DNA of 64,000 nt from Fallopia convolvulus. Taxonomy: Eukaryota; Streptophyta; Magnoliopsida; Caryophyllales; Polygonaceae. Below the pieces are notes generated by a model, which was not told where the DNA came from, searched no databases, and saw only the letters and a list, made by a program, of their open reading frames with translations. The stretch spans positions 32,288,679 through 32,352,678 of the forward strand of contig OZ024719.1 of assembly GCA_964016875.1 (NCBI GenBank). The letters run 5' to 3'. Of the stretch, positions 1 to 10,830 are shown one piece after another. Position numbers and translations under genes: made by a program. Numbering within the stretch: position 1 is the stretch's first letter; the number at the start of each line of letters is the position of its first letter.

Positions 1-615
1 GAAATTGGGAGTGAAGTTGTAGAGAGGAAGAGGAGGATGAAAGGAGTGAGTTATTGAGTGGGATTTCAACCTCTATTTATAGTGGAAGCTAGATCCAAGG
101 CTATGGGATTTGCCCAATGGAGAAGAGGAGGGAGAAAGATGATTGGGGAGGGTTGGTAAGGGGGTAGGTGAGGAAGATGATGTCATCTAGGTGATGTAAG
201 CAAGATAGGGTTATGGCTATGGTGGGGAAGAAGGCCATGGATTGGGCAAAATTCTTTTACGTAAAACCTTAGGTTGAAGAAGAAGGAGGATAATATTTTA
301 ATGTGTTTTATTTAATAGATTTTTGAGGTTAAAAATAAAATAGGTCCTTATTTTATTCAAGGCTTTTTAAATTGCCAAAAGTCTTATGGATATTCTTCAA
401 TTTTTATTAATTAAAAATTCCCTATGGAATATTCTTTTAATTTTATTAATTAATATCTTTAAGGAATATTCTTTTAATCATTTAATTAATTTTATTTTAC
501 AAACATTTTCTTTTTACCTAGAGAAAAGGTTAAAAATAAAAATAGATAAATAAATAAATAATAATAAAAAATATTATATTAAATTTTAAAAACTTGAAAT
601 ATCTCGGATATTACA
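1..615 (-). mobile_element. End of a Ty3-gypsy-like LTR, cut by the window edge
   Basis: AT-rich sequence without an ORF that stops at a ggatattaca terminus (606-615). The same kind of terminus closes the solo LTR ending at 46349 and, in reverse complement, opens the LTR fragment at 30364. By analogy with the primer-site-oriented element at 52392-63734, this end would be the 5' end of an LTR on the minus strand. The other end and the target duplication are outside the window, so it may be a solo LTR or part of a larger element. The terminus is seen; the family assignment is inferred. Confidence 0.35.
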
Positions 616-985
616 AATAAAATATGGCCCGGGCGAATTTTTCCCGTATTTTTCGCGTATTTTTCAATAAAATACGGCACGGACGAATTTTTCCCGTATT
701 ATTCACGCATTTTTTGAAAAATACGTTTTTATGAGACGTGCCCAGTTTGTTCAAAAAAACTAGCGATTTGTTCATGAATATTCACCAATTGTTCATCAAT
801 ACTAACTAATTGTGCATCGATTTTTTGATAACATTGTTCATCGATTTCAAAAATTTTTAATTTTATTTTTTAACCTTATCTATGTGTATGAATACAATAA
901 TATCTAGTTTTTGATGCACATATAATTATTTTCAAACCAGAAATGGTGTTCTGATTGTTAAAGATAAGGTCATTACGATACTTCC

Positions 986-1216
986 ATGTTGTCTACAACA
1001 TATGAGCAAAAGTTGAACCCCAAATGTTTTCTTTTTTCAAGTTCAATAATTGATGCCAAAAATCTGTCTATGACTGCTAACGACATCGAGGAAAAGCTAA
1101 ATGTGTCATTTGACGGACCAATCACAAGAACTCAAACCAACAAGATACAAGATGCAACTCATGCTCTTCTAGATCTTTTAGGAGCCATGAGGGATCAAGC
1201 TTCGCAACCTCCATAG
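986..1216 (+). pseudogene. Remnant of gypsy polyprotein C-terminus inside the foldback arm
   Basis: A 76-codon frame without partners. Around codons 44-58 it carries a GPITR-type motif followed by charged helix residues. In Ty3-gypsy polyproteins this short tail lies after the integrase. The same GPITRAR-type tail occurs in the gypsy fragment at about 28808-28861, which supports the reading. It is embedded between repeat-rich stretches of the foldback arm and has no upstream pol, so it looks like a captured scrap and not a gene. It could also be a chance frame; the motif is short. Confidence 0.4.
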
Positions 1217-1551
1217 ATTACCATGCTTAGACATCAAGTTTAGACAAACCCGAGCCTGGATCAAGAGGTCTCAATGCCCATATTTGTTCATTGATATACT
1301 TCTATTTGTTCATCGATATAACCTTGTTTGTTCATTGGTATACTGTTATTTGTTCATTGATTTGCCCATAGTTGTTCATTGATGGACTCCTATTTGTTCA
1401 TTGATATAACCTTGTTTGTTCATTGATATACCCTATTTGTTCATGGATATACCCCAATTTGTTCATTGATATAACCTCTTTTTGTTCATTGATATAACCT
1501 TATTTGACCAATATTTGTTCATTGATATACCCTATTTGTTCATGGATATAC

Positions 1552-3092
1552 TGATAGCTTGCATTTAGGTAGTGTTTAGGATGCATATTTATGTTTATAT
1601 TGCATGGTTTTAGCTTAGTTTACTCTAATTCTTAGGTTTTTAGGTTTTCTAGGAAATTCGGGTTTTGCACTTGTTTTGTTTTGTTTTGTAGATCTTCGGG
1701 TAAACAAGCATGGACGGGATGAATATTAGATGACTCTGGTGGAGTTAGATGAAGCTTAAAGTGATACAAGTGAAGATTGAAAGAATCAAGGCCCAAGAGC
1801 TTGAAGGATAAAAACGCTTAAACTCGGGCTATTCATTGGAGTCCCTGTTTTGACACCTCTATCTTGAAATGCTTGGTTTGGGAGCTATAGTGGTCTGATG
1901 AAGCTGAATTTGGTATCACTGGAAAGCTAATTCAAAAAGCTACAGTTCAGTTTTTTACTCCAAGTCCAAGTTCCAACTCAAATGGGGTGAAAACAGCCTT
2001 TGAAGTGTCGCTTGAATGTTGAACCGAGAAGTGCCGCTGGCTTGGAAGACAGTGAGCGCGGCTGCGACATATGGGAATGAGCCCGCGCCACTTGATTTTC
2101 AACGGAGACATTGGGCCGTAAGTTTTGGGCCTCGTGTTGGACTTTATTAGATCTTTTTCGACTTGTTTTATTGTATTTCGGGATTTATGGGTATTTAGAA
2201 ACCTTTGGGTATTTAAACCTTGTTTTTAGCTTTTCTGTCATAACTTTGATCATAATTTGGGAGGCTAGAGTTTTTCTTCGCTAAGGAGCAAACTTTGAAC
2301 CTTTGTAAGTTTTTCTTTATTTTAATTATGAATTGTTAAATTCCTTTGTGTTTGGCTAGTTATTGAAGTCATGATTTGTATATTATTGTGAGGTTTGATT
2401 GATTCTCAACAAACTTGAATAGAGTTTATTCCCTGTGCTTAATTGAATCTAAACTAGGGTTTGCTAGATTGATTACCTAATTGAATTTCTAGTGATAACT
2501 GAATCGTATTAATTACCGGTCGCAGTTAATTTGATCAAGAGTATACTTTAATCAATTTAGTACCGTTTGGACTAGTTGGTTAAAGAAGGGAATAAATTCA
2601 CAAGTCACTTAGATGTTTGGTTGCTCTAAGTGCTTGTTTCTATTGATAACTTGAATCGTTATGTTGTTGTTTAATTGAATCTAGAAGGTCTTCTAGGTTG
2701 TTAGATGATTAGGGTTGTTAGACTGGTAGTTCTATCAACTAAATCTGAAGTTTGGACCATAATCCTTAGTAGGAGCATAATCCACAATAGATGATTCAAG
2801 TGAATGAGAATCAAGAGAATCAATGATCAATAAGCATATCTATGATGGATTTAACTAATTGAACATATTTCTCTCATATATTTACAATCAACTTTGCATT
2901 CATATTTACTTATCAATTTTGCATATTAGATTAGGAAATCATTCACACAAACCCCCCTTTTAGTTACTTGGCATCTAAGTAACAACACAAATACACGAGT
3001 CTTTGTGGGATCGACCCTTACTTACCATTCTACTAAGTTTGGTTAAGTTATATTCTTTGATAGGTATAACGACCAATGAAAATACCTCATCA
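1552..3092 (+). mobile_element. Solo LTR of an Athila-type retrotransposon
   Basis: The 1541-bp sequence starts TGATAG and ends CTCATCA, and is flanked by a perfect 5-bp target duplication TATAC (1547-1551 and 3093-3097). Near its 3' end it carries a gtgggatcgacccttactta block; a close variant lies near the end of the Athila-type LTR at 49138-50283. No internal domain or second LTR is present, so this is most simply a solo LTR left by LTR-LTR recombination. It is inserted in the tttgttcattgatata repeat arm, so it is younger than that element. Confidence 0.85.
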
Positions 3093-4189
3093 TATACCCC
3101 TATTTGTTCATTGATATAACCTTTTTTGTTCATTAATATAACATTGTTTGTCTATTGTTTGTTTATTGATATACCCTATTTGTTCATGAATATACCGCTA
3201 TTTGTTAATTGATATAACCTTGTTTGTTCATTATTATGTCCTTATTTGTGAATTGAAATAAACTTATGTTTTTGTGTTAATACCATCAATTTGTACATTT
3301 AGGACTATCTATTTGTGCATTTATTTTGTGCTTTAAGATATCTTTTTTTTCCTTACTCATATAATTAGTTCACTCACATACTCATATAATTAATTTCAAT
3401 GCACACATATATTTATCTACTTTATGTAGTTGTTATATGATGTATGATAAGTGAACGAGCCAGCTACAAACCGAGAGGCCAGTGCTTGTGCCTTATTTAG
3501 CTATGTTCGGAGCCCAAGAAGTAGCCATACGTTTCACATTAGCAACAATAACAAATCCAAATTAAGGAGTCAAACAAGACGAAACCGAGACCAACATCAA
3601 AACAATTAGTTTTGTCAAGCATACATCTAATTATGATGCACACACATATATTAATGCATGAAAATTTGATACACATTCGTCCATTTTTTATATACAAACA
3701 ATAGATTTTTGATGCACAAATAATAGTTTATCTATGCACAAAATCACAGTGTTGATGAACAAAATCACAGTGTTGAACTGTTGATGAACAATCTGGATGC
3801 ACTTCCTATTTCCGTGTTTTATAAACAAAATCACGGTGTTGATGAACATATTACATACAATTTCGATGCATATTTATCCATTTTTTATGTATAAACAATA
3901 GATTTTTTTGCACGAGCGATAGTTTATTTATATACAAAATCAAAGTTTTGATGAACAAAATCACAGTGTTGATGAACAAATCCACATTATTGATGAACAA
4001 TCTGGGCGCACGTCCTATTTCCGGTTTTTTTTTCAAAAATACGCGAATAATTCGCCAAAAATTCGCCCGTGTTGTTTTTTCCCCTTTTAAGTGAAATGAT
4101 CAGCGTCTTTGATTTTTCTTCATCCAACGGATCTTGTTCTTTCTTATTTTGTACCTGGGCGCCCATTCGCATCTGAACCGGACCCTTAT

Positions 4190-4545
4190 TATTAATATTA
4201 TTTTTAATATTGTTTAATTTATTAATATTATATTTTGATAAATAAATTACATAAAGTTGGATGGGAAACAAGATGAGCCCCCACACCTTTCTAAATGCAA
4301 AAACTCATTATATGAAAAACGAACACACCACTCTTAGCATTGTTGGAGTGGCTAACGGAGAGAGACTTAATACCTGAAAGCGTGTCCAAAGCCTCTTTAT
4401 TGAATTCCCAAATGTAGAGAAAACGAAAGGAATAAATTTGTATCCGTTCTCCTCACATTTGGACGTATATTTCTTCTTTTTCCTCTCCACAGCGTTGTGC
4501 ATGGCCAACCCAGGTGCCCAAGAGCTCGCACCCATACCAGCAAAG
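4190..4545 (-). pseudogene. Second, diverged C-terminal copy of the nuclease-type LINE
   Basis: Read on the minus strand, the frame at 4535-4308 aligns with the last part of the LINE protein at 4966-4661: a PG......A..RK...Y...C...GY.F.PF.FS..G pattern in both. It continues, after stops, to a GVG..LVS segment near 4280-4250. It lacks everything upstream (reverse transcriptase, zinc knuckle) and is followed on its 3' side by TAA-rich sequence (about 4185-4240). It is best explained as a 5'-truncated insertion of a related LINE; a partial tandem duplication is the alternative. Confidence 0.5.
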
Positions 4546-4588
<43 letters not shown>

Positions 4589-4637
4589 GTTATTATATTT
4601 TTTTATATTATTATTATTCTTATTATGAGTAAGTAAT
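4546..4637. repeat. (TTA)n microsatellite, possible TAA-type LINE tail
   Basis: About 14 uninterrupted TTA units, then interrupted TTA and T-rich sequence. On the minus strand this is a (TAA)n tract lying just 3' of the LINE ORF stop near 4661, the position of a LINE 3' tail. Confidence 0.8.
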
Positions 4638-4660
4638 ACTCGACTACAAAGTCAAACTAA

Positions 4661-7600
4661 TTACATAAAATTAGTGGGAAGCCGAGATACAATCTGGGTC
4701 CCCACTCCTCTAGCTATAGCAAAACCTATTCTAGTGAAGATATGAGCAACAACACGAGCCCCAATGTCTTGAGTCTTAGAAAACTGTTGAACTCGCTTCA
4801 GCAACGCTACAACATCCTTATCCAATTCCCCCAGAGAAGAAAAGGAGAAGGGAAGAAAACCATAACCAGAAGCCCGACAACTAGCTTCATACTTGACCCT
4901 CTTTCGATTAGCCGCATCAACCACAACTCGTCCTGGAACAAAGATAGACAAACCGAATTGTGTCAAAGGAGAAGATCATGTCAAGTCAACACATACATCA
5001 CGACCTTGATCCCAAGAATAGAGTAACACATCTGCAGGTCGGAGAGCTCCGTCGTTCCCGCCAAACAGGCCAATATCAACCTCTTTCCTAGCCGAAATCC
5101 CAAACCGATAACAAATATCAAGCAGGGTATCACAAACAAAATTGTGTCGGTGTTTAATACCTACAGTACTAGCACACGACACCGCATGATCACCAAAGAT
5201 ATCCTCATCAAAAACCCTGGAGCAAGCAAAGCATGGTGTCGAAATAGAGAACAAAGGAACACCCAACCGATAACACAACACACATCGGTAAGTCTTAGCA
5301 TTCATCGCTTGTCCCAAACCCGAGATGGGAACCGCCCGAAGCCAAACAGAGGTGTGATCTCCCTGCTGTGATTTCCACAATGCCAATTGCCGAGGAGATA
5401 AAGAAAAGGTGGATTCTGTAGAAGTAGTAACCTTTGGGAAATATATATCTGCCAATTTCTTCATAAGTTTAGGGGCAGCGACCTCACTAGGATTACTCAA
5501 AAAGTCAGAAGCCACATTTCTATTAAAAAAGACTCAATGCATCATCAAAAGCATGACCAAGACCAACAATGCCAGCATTCTGAAGAAGCTTTGTTTGCAA
5601 ACCAACAGATTGTAACCGAGAAGCAAGAAAAGCATAATGGCAAACATCACCTGCAGAATAAACACCGAGCCCTCCAAACGCAAAAGGTAAGGTGGCAAGT
5701 CGCCATTGCCAATCGCCAAAACCAGGTCCCGAAGCAGTAACAATACGCTCCAAAGAAGATCGAAGAGCCCCATCAAAAGTGCGCTGAGCCATCTCAAAAA
5801 TATCAGGAGGACAAGTACGCAAAGCAAAGTAGAGTTTAGAAACTCCGGTACCTGCCCTAAGTAATAACAACTCACACTGAGGATAATTAAGCTTAGCAAC
5901 TTTATCCATAAGCATAATAGTCTTGGTCAACCTCTGCATCACAAGCTCTCCACTAAAAACAGAATTGGAACTGGCCGGACGACCAAGCAACTTAACACCA
6001 TACATAGGTCGAGCAATATTAGTAAGAAAGACACCCACAAGCCTGCTTCGAGGGTCTTCTATAGGCAAAACAACTTCAATTTTTTCCACGTTGAGATGTA
6101 ACCCTAAACGAGGCCCTTCCTCCATAATCAACTGCAGAACCTTCCCCACCACCAAGGTGTCACCAATAATAGTGTCGTCATCCAAATACCATGCTTGAAG
6201 ACATACATCAAAGGCGTCTTTGATTTTACAAACCAGGGGTTGTAAAACCAAAGCAAAAAGCAGAGGACCAAGGGGTCACCCTGCTGCACCCCTTGAGATG
6301 ACCATAAGGTGTGTTCCCCATAATACAATCTAGTTGGATTAGAGTAGCAGAATTTAACCCAACGTGAAATGGTCGGACATCAAAGACAAACTTCACGTAA
6401 CATGACTGCACGATCAACTAAATTGAAGGCATTTTGAAAATCCACCAACAACATAGAAAGACCAACATCAGTACCGACCACGATCTTCAATCAATCGATT
6501 CACAACATGGAGAATTGCCTCACCACTTGCAAGAACTCCAACACCAAATTGAAGACCATCAAAATAACTTCTCAAAGATTGGCCAACCATAACCACACGG
6601 ACCTTCGAAACCAGACGCCGCCAGACAGTACCCACAACTATAGGACGAATGCCCCCACCGGGCTTGAGAAGAGGTGTGAGAGGAGCACTAACAATATACT
6701 CTCCCAAAACCAAAGGACATTTTCCAGCTAGAAAAAGATTAACCACCCCGGAAATAGAGCCAACTAACTCATTTGAAATTGCCACAACAACACCACTCAA
6801 GCAATCCATAAGGTGTTGAGCACGTAAACCATCCCTACCACATGATGTGCCACGTGGAAAACTCTTAATTCGGTTCGAAACAATATCAGAAGTAGCGATG
6901 AGATGATGATGATCAATAGGTATATCAGGCAAGGATGGAGTTGGATAAGAAGGGTGTTTTAACTGTAAACCTGCAAGAGTGGCCTCATTATAAGGAGCAA
7001 TACCAAAAGAAGAAAGAACCCGGACTGCGGCAGTGTAATGGCCATCACAAATATTCCTACGACACTGCTTGATATTACGCCCTTCCAAATCAAGGCCCTC
7101 ATCAGCAACCATCAAAGGTGGGGATCCAACTGCCAAAGTTTCCCGCAAAAGCAACAAATTACCACCCGGCTCACTCCAAGTACGAATAGCATTAGCTATG
7201 CTCTCTTCTTGTCGTTTTCGTCTAACGACAGATGTGCACTCGCGATTACTCCTCGGACTAAAGGTTTTAAGGATACAAAGAGGCAAGACGAGAAGATTAA
7301 CCCAACAAGAGATATCTTCAGTCTTGCAAAGCACCTTATCAAGTGCGCCTTTCAAAACCCGGGAGAAGCCCAAACGACATTTAGAAGGGATGGATTTCAC
7401 GGAGCAAAGCCGTTTAGAAAGCAATCTGCCAACGAAAGTGATGGTAAAACCACAAACCTGTTCTTGCACAACATCAGAATTGAGTACACCATCTCCAATA
7501 GTATCCACAAGATTGGGTACAACAGAATTGAGTTGCGGTTTAGGAAGATCATAGAGCACAAACCGAGCTACACCATCTCCAACATCTGGTGGGGCCACAA

Positions 7601-7883
7601 AATTAGAACCTTGACCATGCCGACATTTAGAACGTAGAGAATGCGTCTTAAAACAAACCCCATAAAGCCAAATCCCCATGCGGCGGAAGGTCAACTCAGC
7701 CTCAGAAAAAATAGCCAAGTCAGTGGTAAGAGAATGTCATGTAACAACTTGAGCATCGGGTATACAATGGCGATCACGAAGATGAGTGATCAAAGAGCTC
7801 TTAGTAAGCCCATTTTCCCCACCATCCCGACACCCATTAAGACCCACAAATGGGCAATGAAAACGCACTACATCAGTAGACAT
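4661..7883 (-). pseudogene. Non-LTR retrotransposon ORF: C2H2 finger, reverse transcriptase, CCHC, nuclease-like C-terminus
   Basis: The minus-strand ATG at 7883 opens a frame of about 1070 codons broken by a few lesions. The N-terminus (about 7850-7760) has a C2H2 pattern ending in HLRDRHC. Reverse transcriptase motifs follow: A (VDFQNAFN, about 6440), B (SQGVQQGDP, about 6300) and the catalytic box YLDD (6177-6188). A C-X2-C-X10-H-X4-C knuckle lies near 5230-5170. Next comes RPADV ... DVCVDLT ... SSPL (about 5040-4960), which resembles the PD-(D/E)XK restriction-like endonuclease at the C-terminus of R2-type LINEs. Lesions: TGA near 7735, frameshift near 6468, TGA near 6395, a +1 slip in a T run near 5525 (ending the YLDD frame), and TGA at 4976-4978 that probably replaced GGA. 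It would copy RNA by target-primed reverse transcription; it is dead now. The domain order is seen; the clade is inferred. Confidence 0.75.
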
Positions 7884-8697
7884 TAGAATGCGAAAAAGGG
7901 AGCCTGTGGAAAGAGGTTCAACAACGCAACAAACTCAGCAACAACACAGCAGCCAACACAACATCACAGTAGCACAAAAACACAACCACAGCAGCACAAC
8001 AACATAGCAGCACAACAACACAACATCACAATAATAAAACCCGCAAACTATTGCAAACCAATGCGATCACAAACACACTTGCGACAATCACCAACAACAA
8101 CAGCCTCCAAAATTGATGATCACAAAACACAACAGAACACCAACACCAACAGCCTCCAAAACAGACGATCACAAACACAGCAGAACACCAACACCAGCAG
8201 CCTCCAAAATTGACGATCACAAACACAACAGAACAACAGTAGCCTCCAACGAACAACAACAGCACCAACGACGAACAACCGAGAGACCACCACCGGAGTT
8301 GAGCACCGTCCGACAATAGTGATCACGCCCCAACCCTAACGAACGAACAACAATGGTCCGGGAACGCACCAACGACGGGAACAACACCCTCCAACGAACA
8401 ACAGCAGGAGTAGCCTCCAACGAACGCACCAGGGAGGCAGGGACGGACCACTCGAGACAACCGGAGTTGGGCAACGTCCGACAACAACAATCACACCCAC
8501 GTCCTATAGTCCAATGACGAATCTGACGAGCGCTGAAAGTTGCAGCGGCGAAGAAAGGAAACGCGACAAAGAAGGCCGCCTGTGATGACGATGCCCGGAC
8601 GTGGCCAAAGAAGGTCGAATGTGGCCAGACGTAGCCGGAGATGGCTGGAGCGGCCCGGACGTGGCCGGAGATCTCCCCTCAAACCTTGTTCACCTGG
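7884..8697 (-). other. CAA-rich and GC-rich leader of the LINE
   Basis: There is no credible ORF. 7915-8250 is low-complexity CAACA-rich sequence; 8500-8690 is GC-rich with repeated cggacgtggcc and related blocks. Its position 5' of the LINE start codon suggests a leader or 5'UTR, but no promoter is recognisable. Confidence 0.4.
8104..8238. repeat. Three tandem copies of a ~48-bp unit
   Basis: Each unit starts CCTCCAAAA, continues with gatcacaaacac and ends in caacaccaacag-like sequence. The third copy is shorter. It lies in the putative LINE leader. Confidence 0.75.
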
Positions 8698-9838
8698 GCG
8701 CCCAGCGATTTGTTCATCAATACTAACTATTTGTGCATCGAGTTTTAGATAACAATGTTCATCGATTTTGAACTTTTTTTTATTTTTAATTTTTTTTTAA
8801 CCTTATTTATTTGTATGAATACAATATTATATAGTTTTTGATGCACATATAATTAGTTTAGATATTCCAATTTTTGTTCATTGATATACTACTATTTGTT
8901 CATTGATATAACCTTGTTTGTTCATTGATAAACCATTATTTGTTCATTGATATACCCATATTTGTTCATTGATATACTTCTATTTGTACATTGATATAAC
9001 CTTGTTTGTTCATTGATATATCCTATTTATGAATAGAAATATACTTGTTTATGTGTCAATACCATCAATTTGTGCATTTAGGACTATTAATATCATCAAC
9101 TTGTATATTTAGGACTATCTATTTGTGCATTTTTTGTGTTTATTTTGTGCTTTTAAGGCTATCTTGAATGCAAATGAAGTGCTTTAAAGCTAACTTGTCA
9201 ATACGAATGAAGTGCTTGATATAGTACCTAAACAAGATAAATTTGATTTAGAAACTTGAATATAAAGAATAATAGATAAAGAATATGACTTTGCAATAAT
9301 ATGGTGTATGGTAAGAGGTCACTAATGAACAAACATGCATTTAGCAATGAACAATTATATGAAAAGGCAATGAACAAATGTGCATAAATCAATGAACAAA
9401 TATGCACAAACCGATGAACAAATTTGCCAAAACCAATGAACGAATATGAATATAACAATGAAAAAATATGCATGTATCAATGAACAAATATGCATAAACC
9501 AATGAACAAATTGACGTTACTAATGAACAAATATGCACAAACCGATGAACAAATATGTCAAAACCAATGAACAAATATACCAAAGTGTTGATGAACAAAT
9601 CCGTAGTATTGATGAACAAATCCACAGTACTGATGAACAAATCCACATTTTCGATGAATAATTTGGACGCGTGTCCTATTTCCGTTTTTTTAAAATACGC
9701 GAATAATTCGCCAAAAATTCGCCCGTGTCGTTTTTTCCGCTTTTAAGTGAAATGATCAGCGCCTTTAATTTTTCTTGATCCAACGGCTCTTGTTCTTTCT
9801 TATTTCGCACATGAGCACCCATTCGCACCTGAACCGGA
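8698..9838. mobile_element. Foldback-like element, copy 2
   Basis: The left part (8702-9010) matches the left arm of copy 1: gcgatttgttcatcaatactaact, then tttgttcattgatata repeats. The right part (9320-9660) has the inverted motif (aatgaacaaatatgca, gatgaacaaatcc). It ends with the same block as copy 1 (9665-9838: gtcctatttccg, cgcgaataattcgcc, gtgaaatgatcagcg, ctgaaccgga). It lacks the outer left inverted terminus of copy 1 and the solo LTR. Both copies have the same orientation and flank the LINE. Confidence 0.55.
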
Positions 9839-9841
9839 CTC

Positions 9842-9866
9842 TAATAATAATAATAATAATAATATT
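9842..9866. repeat. (TAA)n tract and left target flank of the copia element
   Basis: About seven TAA units ending in atatt next to the copia LTR start at 9867. The base run after the other LTR is ttatt, so the target duplication is imperfect (4 of 5). Confidence 0.7.
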
Positions 9867-10153
9867 TGTTGTGAAATATTGGGGGAGAGAGAGCTGAGAA
9901 AGTTGAGAAATCTGAACTGATTTCGTTGATTCATTACAATGAATTATACAGCCTATTTATAGGCAAAGTTTTGCGTACATGCGAAGTTCAGCCGTATAAA
10001 GCTGAGAGAAATTGAAGGTCGTCATTGCTGTAATGATTGCCAGCCTAATAAAACAAGCCTAATAAAACAAAAAGGTGATGATGATATTTCATCTCTTATG
10101 CCTAATAAAACAAAAAGCAATGATGAATGAATAATTCACCTTATCTCTTAACA
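9867..10153 (-). repeat. 3' LTR of the old copia element
   Basis: 287 bp, TG...CA. It matches 15814-16796 once the LINE insertion there is removed, with scattered substitutions (for example gagagagctgag against gacaaagctgtg). Confidence 0.92.
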
Positions 10154-10165
10154 CTCCCCTTTGAA
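10154..10165 (-). promoter_or_regulatory. Polypurine tract of the old copia element
   Basis: On the minus strand this reads TCAAAGGGGAG directly before the LTR, the plus-strand primer position in LTR retrotransposons. Confidence 0.85.
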
Positions 10166-10194
10166 TATTCATCCTTTCATTTGGGGTTATCTAT

Positions 10195-10355
10195 ATGCTG
10201 CCTCGTTAAAAACCTGGCTAGGAAAAACCCAGTGGGATAAAAACCATAGCACAGGGAAAAAGAGTACATCTTGTCTTATACGCTTTCATAGTATTGCCTC
10301 ATTAAAAACTTTGTCAGGTAAAACCCAGTGGGAAAAAACCTAAACGAAGGGAAAA
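10195..10355. repeat. Two direct repeats in the copia 3' untranslated region
   Basis: Two copies of a gcctc(g/a)ttaaaaac ... aaacccagtgggataaaaacc ... gggaaaaagagt block, about 95 bp apart, between the RNase H remnant and the purine tract. No coding content. Confidence 0.75.
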
Positions 10356-10384
10356 AGAGTGCAATGCGTATAATTCTCCCCCTG

Positions 10385-10830
10385 AAATCAACGTACTTCT
10401 CGAAATCTGCGCATTCCGATCTTGTACACAAGTTCTTCAAACTTCTTGGGTTGTAAGGATTTTGTGAACAAATCTGCAACATTTTCACTTGATCGTATTT
10501 GCTGGATTTTGATCTTGCCCTCCTTCTCTAGATCATGAGTTGAGAACAATTTTGGCGAAATGTGCTTTGTCCGATCTCCTTTGATATAACCCCCTTTGAC
10601 TTGTGTGACACATGCAGAATTGTCTTCATATATAATGGTTGGATTGCTGCAATTGATCTAATTTTACATTCTTTTTGAATATATCCAATCATTGACCTTA
10701 ACCAGACACATTCTCTTCCTGCTTCATAAAGAGCAATTAATTCTGCATGGTTTGATGATGTAGCAGTAAGTGTTTGCTTTGTTGACTTTCATGAGATCGT
10801 TGTATCTCCATATGTGAATACATAACCATT
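10385..10830 (-). pseudogene. RNase H end of the old copia polyprotein
   Basis: Minus-strand translation in mixed frames gives the copia RNase H signature: a GYVFTYG-type strand near 10828, then a stop where a Trp is expected, then SSNHAELIAL ... ECVWLRSM near 10750-10690. It ends with NVADLFTKSLQ ... FEELVYKIG near 10470-10410. Frames change at least once around 10600-10640. In the live element this domain removes the RNA strand of the DNA-RNA hybrid. It continues the reverse transcriptase frame at 12213-10831. Confidence 0.75.

Larger units (their letters stand above)
616..4190. mobile_element. Foldback-like element, copy 1 (interrupted by a solo LTR)
   Basis: The left arm (about 745-1551, resuming at 3098) is built from many loose copies of tttgttcattgatata. 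The right arm (about 3660-4000) carries the complementary motif (gatgaacaaa, aatgaacaaa), so the whole can fold on itself. The outer ends are also inverted: left about 627-745 (gggcgaatttttcccgtatt ... gacgtgcccag) and right about 3998-4076 (ctgggcgcacgtc ... cgcgaataattcgcc). A 1541-bp Athila LTR splits it. No transposase is visible. The repeat arms and inverted ends are seen directly; calling it a foldback or MULE-type DNA transposon is inference. Confidence 0.55.

Noticed and set aside
3851..4036. Ile/Leu/Phe-rich small frames on the minus strand (also 3987-4286, 9228-9646)
   Set aside because: They are translations of the gatgaacaaa/aatgaacaaa repeat arms and have no domain; period and bias come from the repeat.
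4438..4632. Frame with a Tyr run
   Set aside because: Translation of the (TTA)n microsatellite. The same applies to the poly-Leu and poly-Asn frames at 16770-17189 and 16784-17077.
7038..7637. 199-codon plus-strand frame opposite the LINE
   Set aside because: Antisense shadow of the reverse transcriptase ORF; no domain.
8104..8238. Possible CRISPR-like array
   Set aside because: Simple tandem repeats without unique spacers, in a plant genome.
8026..8752. Cys/Val-rich and Arg-rich small frames
   Set aside because: They arise from the CAA-rich tandem repeat and the GC-rich leader.
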